A DNA stretch of 64,000 bases from Streptomyces canus 299MFChir4.1 (GCF_000383615.1 NZ_KB911582.1:393271-457270), one strand, 5' to 3'; positions 42,079 through 51,422 are shown, counted from the stretch's first letter. The notes: generated by a model from the letters alone, not told the origin. A program made the numbers and translations.

Positions 42079-42987
42079 ATGCTGGACGTCCGGCGCATTC
42101 TGCTCTTCACCGAGGTCGCCCGCCGGGGCTCGGTGACGGCGACCGCACGCGCCCTCAACTACACGCCGTCAGCGGTGTCGCAGCAGGTCAGCCGACTGGA
42201 GGCGGAAGCCGGACAACCCCTGCTTGAGCGTCACGCTCGGGGCGTCACCCTCACCGACGCGGGGCGAGCGCTGGCCGAGCGGGGAGAGCGGATCGAGCGT
42301 GAACTGACGGCCGCGGAGAACGAACTCGCCGACTTCGCGGGACTGCGTGCGGGCACACTCCGGGTCGGCACCTTCCCCACCGTCGGCGCCTCCCTCCTCC
42401 CCCGGGCCGTGATCGCCTTCCGGCAGACGCACCCCGACGTACGACTGACCGTGCGCAGCGCCCGTATCGCGGGGCTGTGGGCGATGCTGGAGAACCGCGA
42501 GATCGAGATGTCCCTGATGTGGGACTACGACTGGAACCGCATCGACCGCGAGGACATCGTCGTCACCTCGCTCGCCGACGACCCTCCGGCACTCCTCGTC
42601 GGCGAGGACCACCCCCTCGCCGGTCGCTCCTCGGCCGCCCTCGCCGACTTCGCCGAAGACTCCTGGATCACCCGCGCCGACCATCACCCGGTGGCCGAGG
42701 CCCTCGCCCGCAGCTGCCGCACGGCCGGTTTCGAACCGCAGATCGCCTATGAGGCCCACGACTACCAGGAGGCCCAGGCCATGGTCGCCGCCGGCATCGG
42801 CGTCGCCCTCGCCCCCACCCTGGCCCTGGAGGGCATCCGACGAGGCGTCAGCGTCCTGCCCCTCCTGCCCCCCGCCCCGGTGCGCCGCATCCTCCTGGTC
42901 CGCATGAGCGACCACGCCCTGACCCCGGCCGCCGAGGCCTTCGCGGGCTTCCTGCGTGACAGTGCGGCGGTCGCCGGGGGGCGCTGA
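42079..42987 (+). CDS. LysR-family regulator
   Basis: A 302-aa regulator. The HTH reads LLFTEVARRGSVTATARALN then YTPSAVSQQVSRLEAEAGQP, followed by a periplasmic-binding-type effector domain (TLRVGTFPTVGASLLPRAVI, IEMSLMWDYDWNR, VAAGIGVALAPTLALEG). ATG 42079 follows GGAGG. It is divergent from prpF-dctA (131 bp between starts), the normal arrangement for LysR control of an uptake operon. The AT-rich 42015-42062 interval, including TTAACTTGAACTAA (42048-42061), is a candidate binding region. Confidence 0.9.
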   Translation: MLDVRRILLFTEVARRGSVTATARALNYTPSAVSQQVSRLEAEAGQPLLERHARGVTLTDAGRALAERGERIERELTAAENELADFAGLRAGTLRVGTFPTVGASLLPRAVIAFRQTHPDVRLTVRSARIAGLWAMLENREIEMSLMWDYDWNRIDREDIVVTSLADDPPALLVGEDHPLAGRSSAALADFAEDSWITRADHHPVAEALARSCRTAGFEPQIAYEAHDYQEAQAMVAAGIGVALAPTLALEGIRRGVSVLPLLPPAPVRRILLVRMSDHALTPAAEAFAGFLRDSAAVAGGR

Positions 42988-43038
42988 GGCGCCGCGCTCC
43001 GGTACTCCGCACCTGCACCGCCGAGCCGGGCGGCCGGA

Positions 43039-44502
43039 TCACCCGGAACCCAGGACCGTCATCCAGCGCCACTGGGTGAACTGCTCCAGATTGGCGGTGC
43101 CGCCGATGCGGGAGCCGTTGCCCGACGCTCCCATCCCGCCGAAGGGGGCGTTCGCGGCGTCCTTGGCGCAGACGTCGTTGAGGTGCACCATGCCGGTGCG
43201 CAGCTGCTCGGCGATGACCGCGGCCCTCGGCGTCGAACCGGAGTGCACGGCCGCCGTCAGGCCGTATGCGGTGTCGTTGGCGATCTCGACGGCCTCATGG
43301 TCGGTACGGAACGTGACGACGGGAGCGACCGGCCCGAAGATCTCCTCGGTGAAGGCGGGCATGGTCCGCTCGACGCGGTCCAGGACGGTGGGCGGGTAGA
43401 ACAGCCCGTCGCGGCGTCCGCCCGCCAGGACCCGGGCGCCGGCGGCCACGCTCTCGTCCACGATGCGTTCGATCCGCGCGGCCTGGCGCTCGCTGATCAC
43501 CGGACCGAGGGCCACGCCCTCCTCGCGCGGGTCGCCGACCCGCAGCTCGTCTGCCTGTCTGAGCAGCGCCTCCGTATAGGGCTCCACTATGTCGGCGTGC
43601 ACCAGATGACGTCCGGCGGCGACGCAGGCCTGCCCCTGATAGCCGAAGGAGCTCATCGCCCCGGCTGCCGCGGCGGAGTCGATGTCCGCGTCGTCGAGCA
43701 CGACGATCGAGTTCTTGCCGCCCAGTTCCAGCGCCACCCGCTTGAGCCCGTCACCCGCGGCGCGGGCGACCGCCCGTCCCGCCTCGGTGGAGCCGGTGAA
43801 AACGACCATGGCGACAAGGGGATCGGCCACCACGGCCTCACCGGTGCCGATGCCTCCGGGCAGGATGTGGAGCAGCCCCTCGGGCAGTCCGGCCTCCTCG
43901 AACAGCCGCGCCACGACGACACCGCCGGACACCGGTGTGTGGGGATCGGGCTTGAGCAGAACGGCGTTGCCCAGCACGAGTGCGGGCGCCAGGGCCCGCA
44001 TGGCGAACAGCAGGGGGGCGTTCCAGGGGTTGATGACGCCGACCACACCCAGGGGGACCCGCCATGCGTAACTGGTCCGGGCGGGTGCCGACGGGCTCAG
44101 GATCTCGCCGTGGGGCAGCGACGCGAGGCCGGCGGCCTGCGCAAGCTGACTGAGTCCGGCCGCGATCTCGTAGTCGCCCTTCGCCGGGACGCCTCCGGAC
44201 TCCCTGACGATCCACTCGCGTATCGCCCCGCGGTTCTCGCGCAGCGCCCTGGCGGCGCGGAGCAGGACCTCGGCGCGCTCCTGGGGTGCCGTCCCGGCCC
44301 AGGCCCGCTGGGCTCGGGCGGCCTGGGTCCCGGCCCGGGCGACATCCGCGGGTGCTGCCACACCCACCTCGGCCAGCCGCTCCCCCGTGGCGGGTTCGTG
44401 CACCGGCTGGACACCGCCCTCGGACCGCCGCCAACCGCCGCTGTAGATCTTCCCGGTCCATTCAGCCGCGTCCGGCCACGTCTCCTCGTCGGTGACGGTC
44501 AT
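43039..44502 (-). CDS. aldehyde dehydrogenase (benzaldehyde/vanillin type)
   Basis: A 487-aa NAD(P)-dependent aldehyde dehydrogenase. Catalytic Glu lies in ALELGGKNSIVVLDDADID, the nucleophile Cys in YQGQACVAAGRHLVH, and VVGVINPWNAPLLFAMRALA with VLLKPDPHTPVSGGVV forms the cofactor pocket. The QGQ-C-x-A-G pattern suggests aromatic aldehydes. It stands alone; the AT-rich upstream region contains GATACATTGGTCTATC (44522-44537), a possible regulator site. It is convergent with the LysR gene. Confidence 0.88.
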   Translation of the reverse strand: MTVTDEETWPDAAEWTGKIYSGGWRRSEGGVQPVHEPATGERLAEVGVAAPADVARAGTQAARAQRAWAGTAPQERAEVLLRAARALRENRGAIREWIVRESGGVPAKGDYEIAAGLSQLAQAAGLASLPHGEILSPSAPARTSYAWRVPLGVVGVINPWNAPLLFAMRALAPALVLGNAVLLKPDPHTPVSGGVVVARLFEEAGLPEGLLHILPGGIGTGEAVVADPLVAMVVFTGSTEAGRAVARAAGDGLKRVALELGGKNSIVVLDDADIDSAAAAGAMSSFGYQGQACVAAGRHLVHADIVEPYTEALLRQADELRVGDPREEGVALGPVISERQAARIERIVDESVAAGARVLAGGRRDGLFYPPTVLDRVERTMPAFTEEIFGPVAPVVTFRTDHEAVEIANDTAYGLTAAVHSGSTPRAAVIAEQLRTGMVHLNDVCAKDAANAPFGGMGASGNGSRIGGTANLEQFTQWRWMTVLGSG

Positions 44503-44521
44503 GGCCCGACCCTCCAGACCC

Positions 44522-44537
44522 GATACATTGGTCTATC
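44522..44537. promoter_or_regulatory. inverted-repeat operator candidate before aldehyde dehydrogenase
   Basis: GATACATTGGTCTATC has inverted ends GATA.A / T.TATC and lies 20 bp upstream of the dehydrogenase start within an unusually AT-rich tract (44520-44570) also upstream of the divergent phosphatase. The regulator is unknown. Confidence 0.35.
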
Positions 44538-44639
44538 TTTTAGGTTTATGCCCTTATCGAGCATATATGGCCGCCCATTCCCCCTGGGTTGCTCGTGGCC
44601 GGGCCGGGACGCACGGTGGAAAGACCGAAGTGAGGGCCG

Positions 44640-47105
44640 ATGAACGCGATGACGGGTTCTGACGCCGCCGACGACGACCGGGCGGCGTGGCGGCCGGACG
44701 ATCCCATCGACGAGTCGGCCACGGCCGGAGCCGGCGTGGACTCGAACGGCATCGTGACCGGGTGGAGCGAGGGGGCGCGGCGGCTGCTCGGATACCCGTC
44801 CACGGAGGTCATCGGCCGGCCCGCGGCATCATTGCTCGCACGGGAGCCGCCCGACGAGACGCTTCGCGCCCTGAGAACGCTGCCGAGGTGGAACGGCACC
44901 GCGACTCTCCTGCACCGGGACGGCCACCACCTCGCGGTGAACCTGCTGGCCCACCGCCGCGAACCCGACGGCGGGAACGAGGACGGCGAGTGGCTCCTGG
45001 TCTCCCCCCTGGCCCGGCCGGCGTCACCGCTCCACGACGACGGGCTGGTGATGTGGGCGTTCACCCGGTCCCCGTTCACGACGGCGCTCTACGACACCGG
45101 CCTGCGGCTGCGGCGGGCGAACGCGGACATGGAGCGGGTGATCGGGCTGCCCGAAGCGGCGATGCAGGGGCTGCGCGTGTCGGAGATCGTGCTCGACCCG
45201 GAGAGCGACCGGACGGAACGGTGCATGCGGCGGGCCCTGGAGACCGGCGAAGAGCAGCATCTGCAGCAGTCCCTGCACCTGTCGGGCCATGAGAGCGAGA
45301 GCGTCTGGACGACGTTGCTCACCCCCGTGCGGGACGCCGAGGGAACGATACGCGGAGTGCTCCTCTCCGCGTACGACGTGACCGAGGAGCACCTGGCCCG
45401 AGGGCGCCTGGCCCTGCTCAACGAGGCCAGCATCCGCATCGGCAGCACCCTGGACCTCGCCCGGACCGCGCAGGAACTCGCCGACGTGGCCATCCCCCAA
45501 CTGGCGGACTTCGTCACCGTCGACCTGCTTCCCGCCATCGAGGGCGGCGACGACCCGCGCGCCGGCCCGCCGCCCAGCCCCGTCATGCTGCGCCGGGTCG
45601 CCTACCAGTCCGTCCTGGAGGGCTGCCCCGAGGTCGTGGTGGAGCGCGGAACAGTGGCCGCGTACCCGGACGATTCGACCGCGGCCAGGTGCCTGACCAC
45701 CGGCCGGCCGCTGATCGAGAACGTGACGGCTTCCGCGATGGACCGGGTGGCGAGCCAGACCCCTGACCGGGCCGAGCGGATGCGACGCTACGGCTTCCAC
45801 TCCGTGCTGGCCGTGCCGATGCGCGCCCGCGGCATCACCCTCGGCGTGGCCACGTTCTCCCGCCACCGGCACCCGGAACCCTTCGAGCAGGACGACCTGC
45901 TCCTGGGCGAGGAGATCACCGCCAGGGCCGCCGTCTGCATCGACAACGCCCGCCGCTACAGCCGCGAGCGCCGCACCTCCCTCACTCTGCAGAGCAGTCT
46001 CCTGCCGCAGCGGCTGCCCCCGCAGGCCGCCGTGGACGTCGCCTCCCGCTATCTCCCCGCCAGCGCGCAAGCCGGCGTCGGCGGCGACTGGTTCGACGTG
46101 ATCCCGCTGTCCGGCGCCCGGGTCGCGCTCGTCGTCGGCGACGTCGTCGGCCACGGCATCCAGGCCTCCGCCGCCATGGGCCGACTGCGTACCGCCGTGC
46201 GCACCCTTGCCGATGTCGACCTCCCGCCCGACGAGCTGCTGACCCACCTGGACGACATGGTCATCCACCTGTCCACCGAGGCCGAAAGCGCGGACGGCAT
46301 CGTCGGCGACATCGGCGCGACCTGCCTGTACGCCGTCTACGACCCGGTCTCCCGGCGCTGCGCCATGGCTCGCGCGGGCCACCCGGTACCCGCGCTGGCG
46401 ACCCCGGACGGCGCCGTGGTGTTCCCCGACGTCCCCGCGGGCCCGCCGCTGGGCCTTGGCGGCCTGCCCTTCGAGGTCACCGAGATCGAGCTGGCCGAGG
46501 GAAGCGTCCTCGCGCTGTACACCGACGGCCTCATCGAGGCCCGCGGCCGCGACATCGACGAAGGTCTCGACGCCCTGCGCAAGGTGCTGGCCCGACCGTC
46601 GCCGTCCTTGGAGAGCGCCTGCGACAGCGTGCTCCAGACCCTTCTGCCGGACCACCCCGCCGACGACGTGGCGCTGCTGATGGCCCGTACCCGCGCCCTG
46701 GACACGGCCCATGTCGCCACCTGGGACGTGCCGCCCGATCCCGCGGCGGTCGCCGAGGCCCGTAAGAACGCCGTACGGCAGCTGGTCGCCTGGGGCCTGG
46801 ACGAGGCCGCCTTCGTCACCGAACTCGTCGTCAGCGAACTGGTCACCAACGCCATCCGTTACGGCGGCGCCCCCATCCAGCTCCGGCTCATCCGCGACCG
46901 CCACCTCATCTGCGAAGTCTCCGACGGCAGCAACACCACCCCCCATCTGCGCCGCGCACGCATCTCCGACGAAGGCGGCCGCGGCCTGCTCCTCGTCGCT
47001 CAGCTCACCCAGGGCTGGGGCACGCGCCAGACGTACACCGGCAAGACGATCTGGGCCGAACAGGCCCTCTCCCCGCATTCCTCACCGCCGACGAAGACGG
47101 ACTGA
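44640..47105 (+). CDS. PAS-GAF-SpoIIE phosphatase with C-terminal ATPase
   Basis: An 821-aa cytoplasmic signalling protein of the RsbU type, common in Streptomyces. Order: PAS (ATAGAGVDSNGIVTGWSEGA), second PAS (GLRLRRANADMERVIGLPEA), GAF (GSTLDLARTAQELADVAIPQ to ITARAAVCIDNARRYS), PP2C/SpoIIE phosphatase (GVGGDWFDVIPLSGARVALV, VGDVVGHGIQASAAMGR, YTDGLIEARGRDI) and a GHKL ATPase (ELVVSELVTNAIRYGGAPIQ, DEGGRGLLLVAQLT). It would dephosphorylate a STAS antagonist and also act as an anti-sigma kinase. ATG 44640 has GTGAGGG just upstream; ATG 44649 is also possible. Confidence 0.88.
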   Translation: MNAMTGSDAADDDRAAWRPDDPIDESATAGAGVDSNGIVTGWSEGARRLLGYPSTEVIGRPAASLLAREPPDETLRALRTLPRWNGTATLLHRDGHHLAVNLLAHRREPDGGNEDGEWLLVSPLARPASPLHDDGLVMWAFTRSPFTTALYDTGLRLRRANADMERVIGLPEAAMQGLRVSEIVLDPESDRTERCMRRALETGEEQHLQQSLHLSGHESESVWTTLLTPVRDAEGTIRGVLLSAYDVTEEHLARGRLALLNEASIRIGSTLDLARTAQELADVAIPQLADFVTVDLLPAIEGGDDPRAGPPPSPVMLRRVAYQSVLEGCPEVVVERGTVAAYPDDSTAARCLTTGRPLIENVTASAMDRVASQTPDRAERMRRYGFHSVLAVPMRARGITLGVATFSRHRHPEPFEQDDLLLGEEITARAAVCIDNARRYSRERRTSLTLQSSLLPQRLPPQAAVDVASRYLPASAQAGVGGDWFDVIPLSGARVALVVGDVVGHGIQASAAMGRLRTAVRTLADVDLPPDELLTHLDDMVIHLSTEAESADGIVGDIGATCLYAVYDPVSRRCAMARAGHPVPALATPDGAVVFPDVPAGPPLGLGGLPFEVTEIELAEGSVLALYTDGLIEARGRDIDEGLDALRKVLARPSPSLESACDSVLQTLLPDHPADDVALLMARTRALDTAHVATWDVPPDPAAVAEARKNAVRQLVAWGLDEAAFVTELVVSELVTNAIRYGGAPIQLRLIRDRHLICEVSDGSNTTPHLRRARISDEGGRGLLLVAQLTQGWGTRQTYTGKTIWAEQALSPHSSPPTKTD

Positions 47106-47121
47106 CGTCCATGGCCGACCG

Positions 47122-47520
47122 TCAGCCGTGCGCCGCGGCCTTCTTGATCGCTTCGCGGATCCGGGAGTACGTACCGCAGCGGCAGACGTTCTCGATGGCG
47201 TCGATGTCGGCGTCGGTCGGGTGGGGCGTCTTCTTCAGCAGGGCCACCGCGGCCATGATCTGGCCCGGCTGGCAGAAGCCGCACTGCGCGACATCGCGTT
47301 CGAGCCATGCCTGCTGCACGGGGTGCAGCCCGTCGCCGTCGGCCAGGCCTTCGATCGTGGTGACCTCGCGGTCCGCGCAGTCCGCGACCCGCACGACACA
47401 GGGCTGGATCTCCTCGCCGTCGAGATGGCTCGTACAGGCACGGCAGACGCCCACGCCGCAGCCGTACTTGGGGCCCGTGACGTTCAGCAGGTCCCGCAGG
47501 ACCCACAGCACCGGCACAAC
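47122..47520 (-). pseudogene. (2Fe-2S)-binding oxidoreductase subunit, 5' end deleted
   Basis: The remaining ~130 residues are the C-terminal part of a xanthine-dehydrogenase/isoquinoline-oxidoreductase small subunit. Both Fe-S clusters remain: KYGCGVGVCRACTSHLDGE and CGFCQPGQIMA with ENVCRCGTYSRIREAIKKA. The first ~20 residues and start codon are missing: the frame stays open past VLWVLRDLLNVTG but homology ends near 47515. The large catalytic subunit, normally adjacent, is absent. Internal GTG codons could start a truncated product. Confidence 0.78.
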
Positions 47521-49140
47521 CCGGAGGACGTGTTCTGGGTGGACGGAGTGGGCGTCTATGGCCACTTCACCATGGACTCGCCTTCCGACGACGTGGTGTC
47601 GTACAAGTACGGCTTCATGGGCGGCCCTTACGACACCGTCTCCGCGGAGCGGCCGGGCGCGGCCGTGACCATTCCGTACCTGCCGCTCTCCGCGGGACCC
47701 AAGTCGCTGGCGGTCCAAGCGATCGACAGGTCGGGCCGAATCAGCGGGGAGTCGCGCTACGACTTCAACGTGAAGGCCGGCCGTGGTCCCGTCGCCCGCT
47801 GGAAGCTGGACGACCCGGCGGGCTCCGCCTCGGCCGCCGCCGAGACCGGCACCGCCGCCCGCGCCGGGATCGGCGTGACCTTCGGCGGCCCGGCGCCCAC
47901 AGGCAGCACGGCCACCTCCACGGTCGGTCTCGACGGCAGCAGCCACGCCTTCCTCACCCCGGACACCTCGGTGACCGACATCCGTAAGACCTTCGCGGTG
48001 AGCGCGTGGGTACGACCCGCCGAAACCGACCGGAACATGACCGTCGTCAGCCAGGATGCCGGCGAGGAGCCCGGCTTCGACCTCGGGCTGCGCCACCAGG
48101 ACTCCGGGGCCGCCTGGTCGTTCGCGATCGGCGGCGCACAGGTGTCCGGCGGCGCCCCCGAGACCGGCGAGTGGGCCCATCTGCTGGGGCTGTACGACGC
48201 CGAGACCGGAAAGGCGCGGCTGTACGTCAACGGCCACGAGGCCGGCACCGCCGCCGACGCGACTCCCGCCGAGGCGGCCGGCGCTTTCCAGATCGGGCGC
48301 GCCCTCAGGACTGCCGGCTATGAGGACCTGTGGCACGGGGGCATCGGTGACGTACAGGTTCACGACCGTGTCGTGGTACCGGACGAGGTGGCCGAACTTG
48401 CGCAACGTAAGCCGAAGTTGCTCGGCCACTGGTCGCTGGAGAACGCGACGGACGGGGTGAGCCCCGAGCAATCGGACGGCGCGCCGCTGCGGCTCGGCGC
48501 GGGGGCCTCGATCTACCGGGGATCCGACAGTTCCTGCATCCCGGAGATCGACCCGGACTGCACCTACGTGCCGCCGCCACTCGTCGGTGACGGGCATCTG
48601 GTGCTGGACGGCGAGAGCGGGTACGCCGCTGCTGACGGGCCCGTCGTGGACACCGGGGACAGTCTCACTCTCGGCGTCGTCGTTCGCCTCGCGGACTCCG
48701 AGCCCGCCCACCCGATGACCGTGCTCTCGCAGGCCGGCGAGCACACCGACGCCTTCAAGGTGCGCTACGAGCCGTCTACGCACACCTGGCAACTGGTGAT
48801 GCCGGAGAAGGACGAGGTCGGAGCCCCCGAGAAGGTGGTGTCCCAGATCGTGGGCGCGGACGGAGGCGAGGGCCAAGGCCATCGCCTCGCCGTGGTCTAC
48901 GACGACGCCACCGACACGATCAAGCTCTACCTCGACGGCCACACCAATGCCCAGGCGATCGCGAGCCTCGCCAACGGCTGGCACAGCAGCGGTGCCCTCC
49001 AGATCGGCCGGGCGATGTCCGACGACGGCTGGGGCGAGTACCTGCACGGCGACGTGGACGAGGTGCAAGCCTACGCGGGCGCGCTGACGGACCGGGGCGT
49101 CTCCGGCCTGGGCTCAGGTACGGATCCTTGTCTGTGCTGA
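47521..49140 (+). pseudogene. LamG-domain protein, 5' end deleted
   Basis: About 540 residues of a large secreted LamG/concanavalin-like protein without start or signal peptide. It opens abruptly at DVFWVDGVGVYGHFTMDSPS and has two LamG repeats: TFAVSAWVRPAETDRNMTVV ... RLYVNGHEAGTAAD and TLGVVVRLADSEPAHPMTVL ... IKLYLDGHTNAQA, both with GALQIGRA-like ends. The frame is open to the left only by continuing antisense to the Fe-S pseudogene and the phosphatase. It was probably a full-length exported protein of well over 1,000 residues before the deletion. Confidence 0.75.
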
Positions 49141-49162
49141 TCCCTGCCCCCTGACCTCCCCG

Positions 49163-49196
49163 ACGGCCCGCCCGAACCCAGGTTCCGGCGGGCCGT
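49163..49196 (+). terminator. terminator of the LamG remnant
   Basis: ACGGCCCGCC and GGCGGGCCGT form a perfect 10-bp stem around a 14-base loop, 22 bp after the LamG stop. It is the usual type of Streptomyces stem terminator. Confidence 0.6.
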
Positions 49197-49312
49197 CCTG
49201 GTCTGAGGAATAAGCGGGGTGGGGATTCTCGCGGCTCACGCTGTTGCCCCCGGCTCCTGGACGGTCCCATGTTCCGTCGTTGTCGGCTTCGACGCCGATT
49301 CCGGCCGCACCG

Positions 49313-49834
49313 TCAGCGCAGGACGGCGATCCGCTGCCCCCGACAGCACTGACTTCTGTTGGGTGGGTTCGTACGTGAGCTGGAGCCCGCGGAGATGTGG
49401 CCGTCACCCGGTCCGGAGCTGCGTCTGCTCACTCTCCGCTGTTTCGATGACGTGGACGCACCGGCGAGGGCGGCCACCATGTAGCGGCGCCAGAGCGGGG
49501 CGAAGGGGCCAGCGAGGATCCAGCGGCGGCCGGGCAGCGGCTTGAACTCGTAGGTCCAGCGGCTGAGTGTGCCGTCACCGTCGGGGTTGACGTCGAACTC
49601 GCCCCGGATTCCGGCCGCGAGGCTGGAGAGGGCGTTGGTGAAGCCGGTGATCTGGTAGGCGAAGCTGGAGCCCGGTACGTACTCGGTGAGTTCTTCGTCG
49701 GCCTGGGAGCCGTCGTCGAACTGCGGGTTTCTTCGCGGGCCCGCGTGGTCCCAGGCCTCGGTCCGGTTCTTCACGCTGCTGATGCCGGGAACTCCCAGCC
49801 GCCTCTCAACAGCCTGTCGTCCAGGACTCGTCAC
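49313..49834 (-). pseudogene. SRPBCC/polyketide-cyclase-like gene, truncated
   Basis: The central part (ISSVKNRTEAWDHAGPRRNP, ADEELTEYVPGSSFAYQITG, DGTLSRWTYEFKPLPGRRWI) matches SRPBCC proteins, ending with PLWRRYMVAAL. The N-terminal ~40 residues of the domain are missing and replaced by unrelated SPGRQAVERRLG; the C-terminal ~40 residues (ASTSSKQRRVSRR...) look like read-through. The GTG at 49834 overlaps the VapC stop (GTGA), so the remnant may be translated from the toxin operon by chance. 49197-49312 shows nothing. Confidence 0.6.
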
Positions 49835-50229
49835 AACTGACGCACCCGAACGCCGGGAAGGTCGTCGAAGCGTGCCCGCTTGTCGTGGGTGACCACCGCG
49901 CGGGCCGTGGTCAGCGCGGTGGCCGCGATGATCAGGTCGTGCGCGCCCCGAGGTTGGCCGGCTCTGCGGACGTGGGCGAGCAGCCGCGCGTGCGCGCGAG
50001 CCACATCCAGGGTGTATTCCTCGACCGGGATGGTGGCGAGGACAGTGTCGACGAAGGACTGGCGGGCGACCCGGTTGGTGTCGTCCGCCAGTTCCACGCC
50101 CTGGAGCAGCTCCGCCGCCGTGATGGCGGCGATCGCCGGGTCGTCGTCGTCGGCCAGCACCTGATCGAGGGAGACTTTGCGGCGCTCGATCGCGATCAAC
50201 ACGCCGGTGTCCAGGATCAGTCGTTCCAC
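49831..50229 (-). CDS. vapC: VapC-type PIN-domain toxin
   Basis: A 132-aa PIN-domain ribonuclease. Acidic metal-binding positions are Asp in LILDTGVLIAIE, Glu in AAITAAELLQGVEL, Asp in GAHDLIIAATALTTA and Asp in VVTHDKRARFDDLPGV, the standard four-residue VapC set. The GTG start at 50229 lies 13 bp inside the end of the antitoxin gene, the usual translational coupling. VapC toxins cleave tRNA or rRNA; the target is unknown. It lies in the accessory strip bordering tRNA genes. Confidence 0.88.
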   Translation of the reverse strand: MERLILDTGVLIAIERRKVSLDQVLADDDDPAIAAITAAELLQGVELADDTNRVARQSFVDTVLATIPVEEYTLDVARAHARLLAHVRRAGQPRGAHDLIIAATALTTARAVVTHDKRARFDDLPGVRVRQL

Positions 50230-50468
50230 GGATCGTCCAGCGTCAGCAGGTCACGGGTGGCGGTGACGTCATCCTCGAAGGCATCGTCGAGCGTGCCGAC
50301 ATGACGCAGAAGAGCATCCTTGACCGCCCGCCCCGTGGCCTTGGGTGCCGGGCCGAGCACAGCCAGACGCTTGCCTCCACGTGTGATCACGATGGTTTCC
50401 CCGCGTTCCGCGCTGTCCAGCACGGAGGCGAAGTTCCGTGACGCTTCGGTAGCGGTCATCGTCTTCAT
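50217..50468 (-). CDS. vapB: Phd/YefM-type antitoxin
   Basis: An 83-aa antitoxin. The N-terminal DNA-binding part MTATEASRNFASVLDSAERG, with GETIVITRGGKRLAVLGPAP, is typical of Phd/YefM antitoxins. The acidic C-terminus DDAFEDDVTATRDLLTLDDP would cover the toxin active site. ATG 50468 (or an ATG two codons later) starts close to an inverted repeat that likely serves autoregulation. It forms a bicistronic operon with vapC. Confidence 0.85.
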   Translation of the reverse strand: MKTMTATEASRNFASVLDSAERGETIVITRGGKRLAVLGPAPKATGRAVKDALLRHVGTLDDAFEDDVTATRDLLTLDDPWND

Positions 50469-50473
50469 GACCT

Positions 50474-50490
50474 GATTTTCTCAGAGAATC
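50474..50490. promoter_or_regulatory. autoregulatory operator candidate of the toxin-antitoxin operon
   Basis: TTCTC-A-GAGAA (50478-50488) is a perfect inverted repeat with GAT/ATC outer bases, centred 15 bp upstream of the antitoxin start. Its position over the expected promoter matches Phd/VapB operators. Confidence 0.5.
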
Positions 50491-51179
50491 TGATACTCGA
50501 CAAGACACAAGGAGGACTGGCAGAAGCCCAGACCGGCGAGCGACGCCCCCGTCCTGAACCTCGCGTCCCCTGAACACGGTTTCGTCACGGTTCGCCGATC
50601 TCCGGTCCCTGCATCGTCGCAGTTCACAGCACTTGAGGCCCTTCCTGGCGACCTTCGCTGCCCCTCCGGCGCTCTGGGCGGGGTACGCCTTCTGGACAGC
50701 GCACATCACCGTCCTCTCGGAGCGGCGCTGGATGACACGGCCCCGCACTCTCGCCTGGACGGCCGCCGCCATCGGATGCGTCGGCTACTTGGCGGTGCCC
50801 CGACCCGACAAGGCAATGACGCACTGGGCCGTTTCCTGTACGGGCCGTAGTCCAGGCGCTCGCCTCGGGCAGCCCCTCCCGCGGTCTACGGCACCCACAC
50901 GCCACCCGGGCAGAAGGCCGACTCGAAGATCACCAGAGGGCACTTGTGATCCCTCGCGTCCAGCCAACGTCCAGAATCAGGCGTCCAGGCCCTCGAAAAC
51001 GTCAGTCGCGGAGGCATACCCAACGCCAAAGCCATGACATCAGAGCAGGTCACAGCGATTCGAACTAACGCCTACAACCCCAGAGTTGAAGTCACGAGCA
51101 GCGGATTCCGCCCCGTAGACCAACGCCCTGAATCCGCACCCACGATGGGACGTTTCCGCAGGTCAGCGACCTGCACAGG
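50491..51179. other. degenerate accessory region between toxin-antitoxin genes and tRNA
   Basis: Nearly 700 bp without an intact gene. One plus-strand frame from TTG 50635 reads RPFLATFAAPPALWAGYAFW and on to about 50815 with good third-position GC and a membrane-like stretch (LAWTAAAIGCVGYLAVP), then loses coding character; it could be a decayed gene end. From 50950 to 51170 GC falls and no frame is coding. This is the expected condition of DNA next to the 3' end of a tRNA used as an integration site. Confidence 0.4.
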
Positions 51180-51253
51180 TGGGGCGGGTGGGACTCGAAC
51201 CCACGGCCGACGGATTATGAGTCCGCTGCTCTAACCGGCTGAGCTACCGCCCC
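51180..51253 (-). tRNA. tRNA with CAT anticodon (Met elongator or Ile2)
   Basis: 74 nt. Acceptor GGGGCGG pairs with CCGCCCC, D-arm AGCTCAGCCGGTTAGAGC, anticodon loop CTCATAA, T-loop TTCGAGT. Discriminator A at 51180 followed by CCT, so CCA is not encoded. CAT may be elongator Met or, with lysidine modification, Ile2; sequence alone does not settle it. Its 3' end faces the degraded accessory strip on the left. Confidence 0.9.
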
Positions 51254-51422
51254 ATAGCGGCGTGTCGCGTACATGTGTGCGCGCCGTCTGCCGCAGCATA
51301 GCCGCTCATACGATCTCCTGCTTCGCAGGGGCGACTTCGCATGCCCTTGAAGACTCCCCTGTGACCTGCGCAGTTCCGCCGGACATGAAAAAGGACCCCG
51401 CCGGGGGCCCTCCTTCGTCCTG

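Noticed and set aside
47122..49068. 648-residue minus-strand ORF as one gene
   Set aside because: Only the C-terminal ~130 residues match a family; the rest is antisense to the LamG remnant.
50633..51037. 134-residue protein-coding gene on the plus strand
   Set aside because: Coding character is limited to the first ~60 codons and no family or ribosome site was recognised; kept only as debris.
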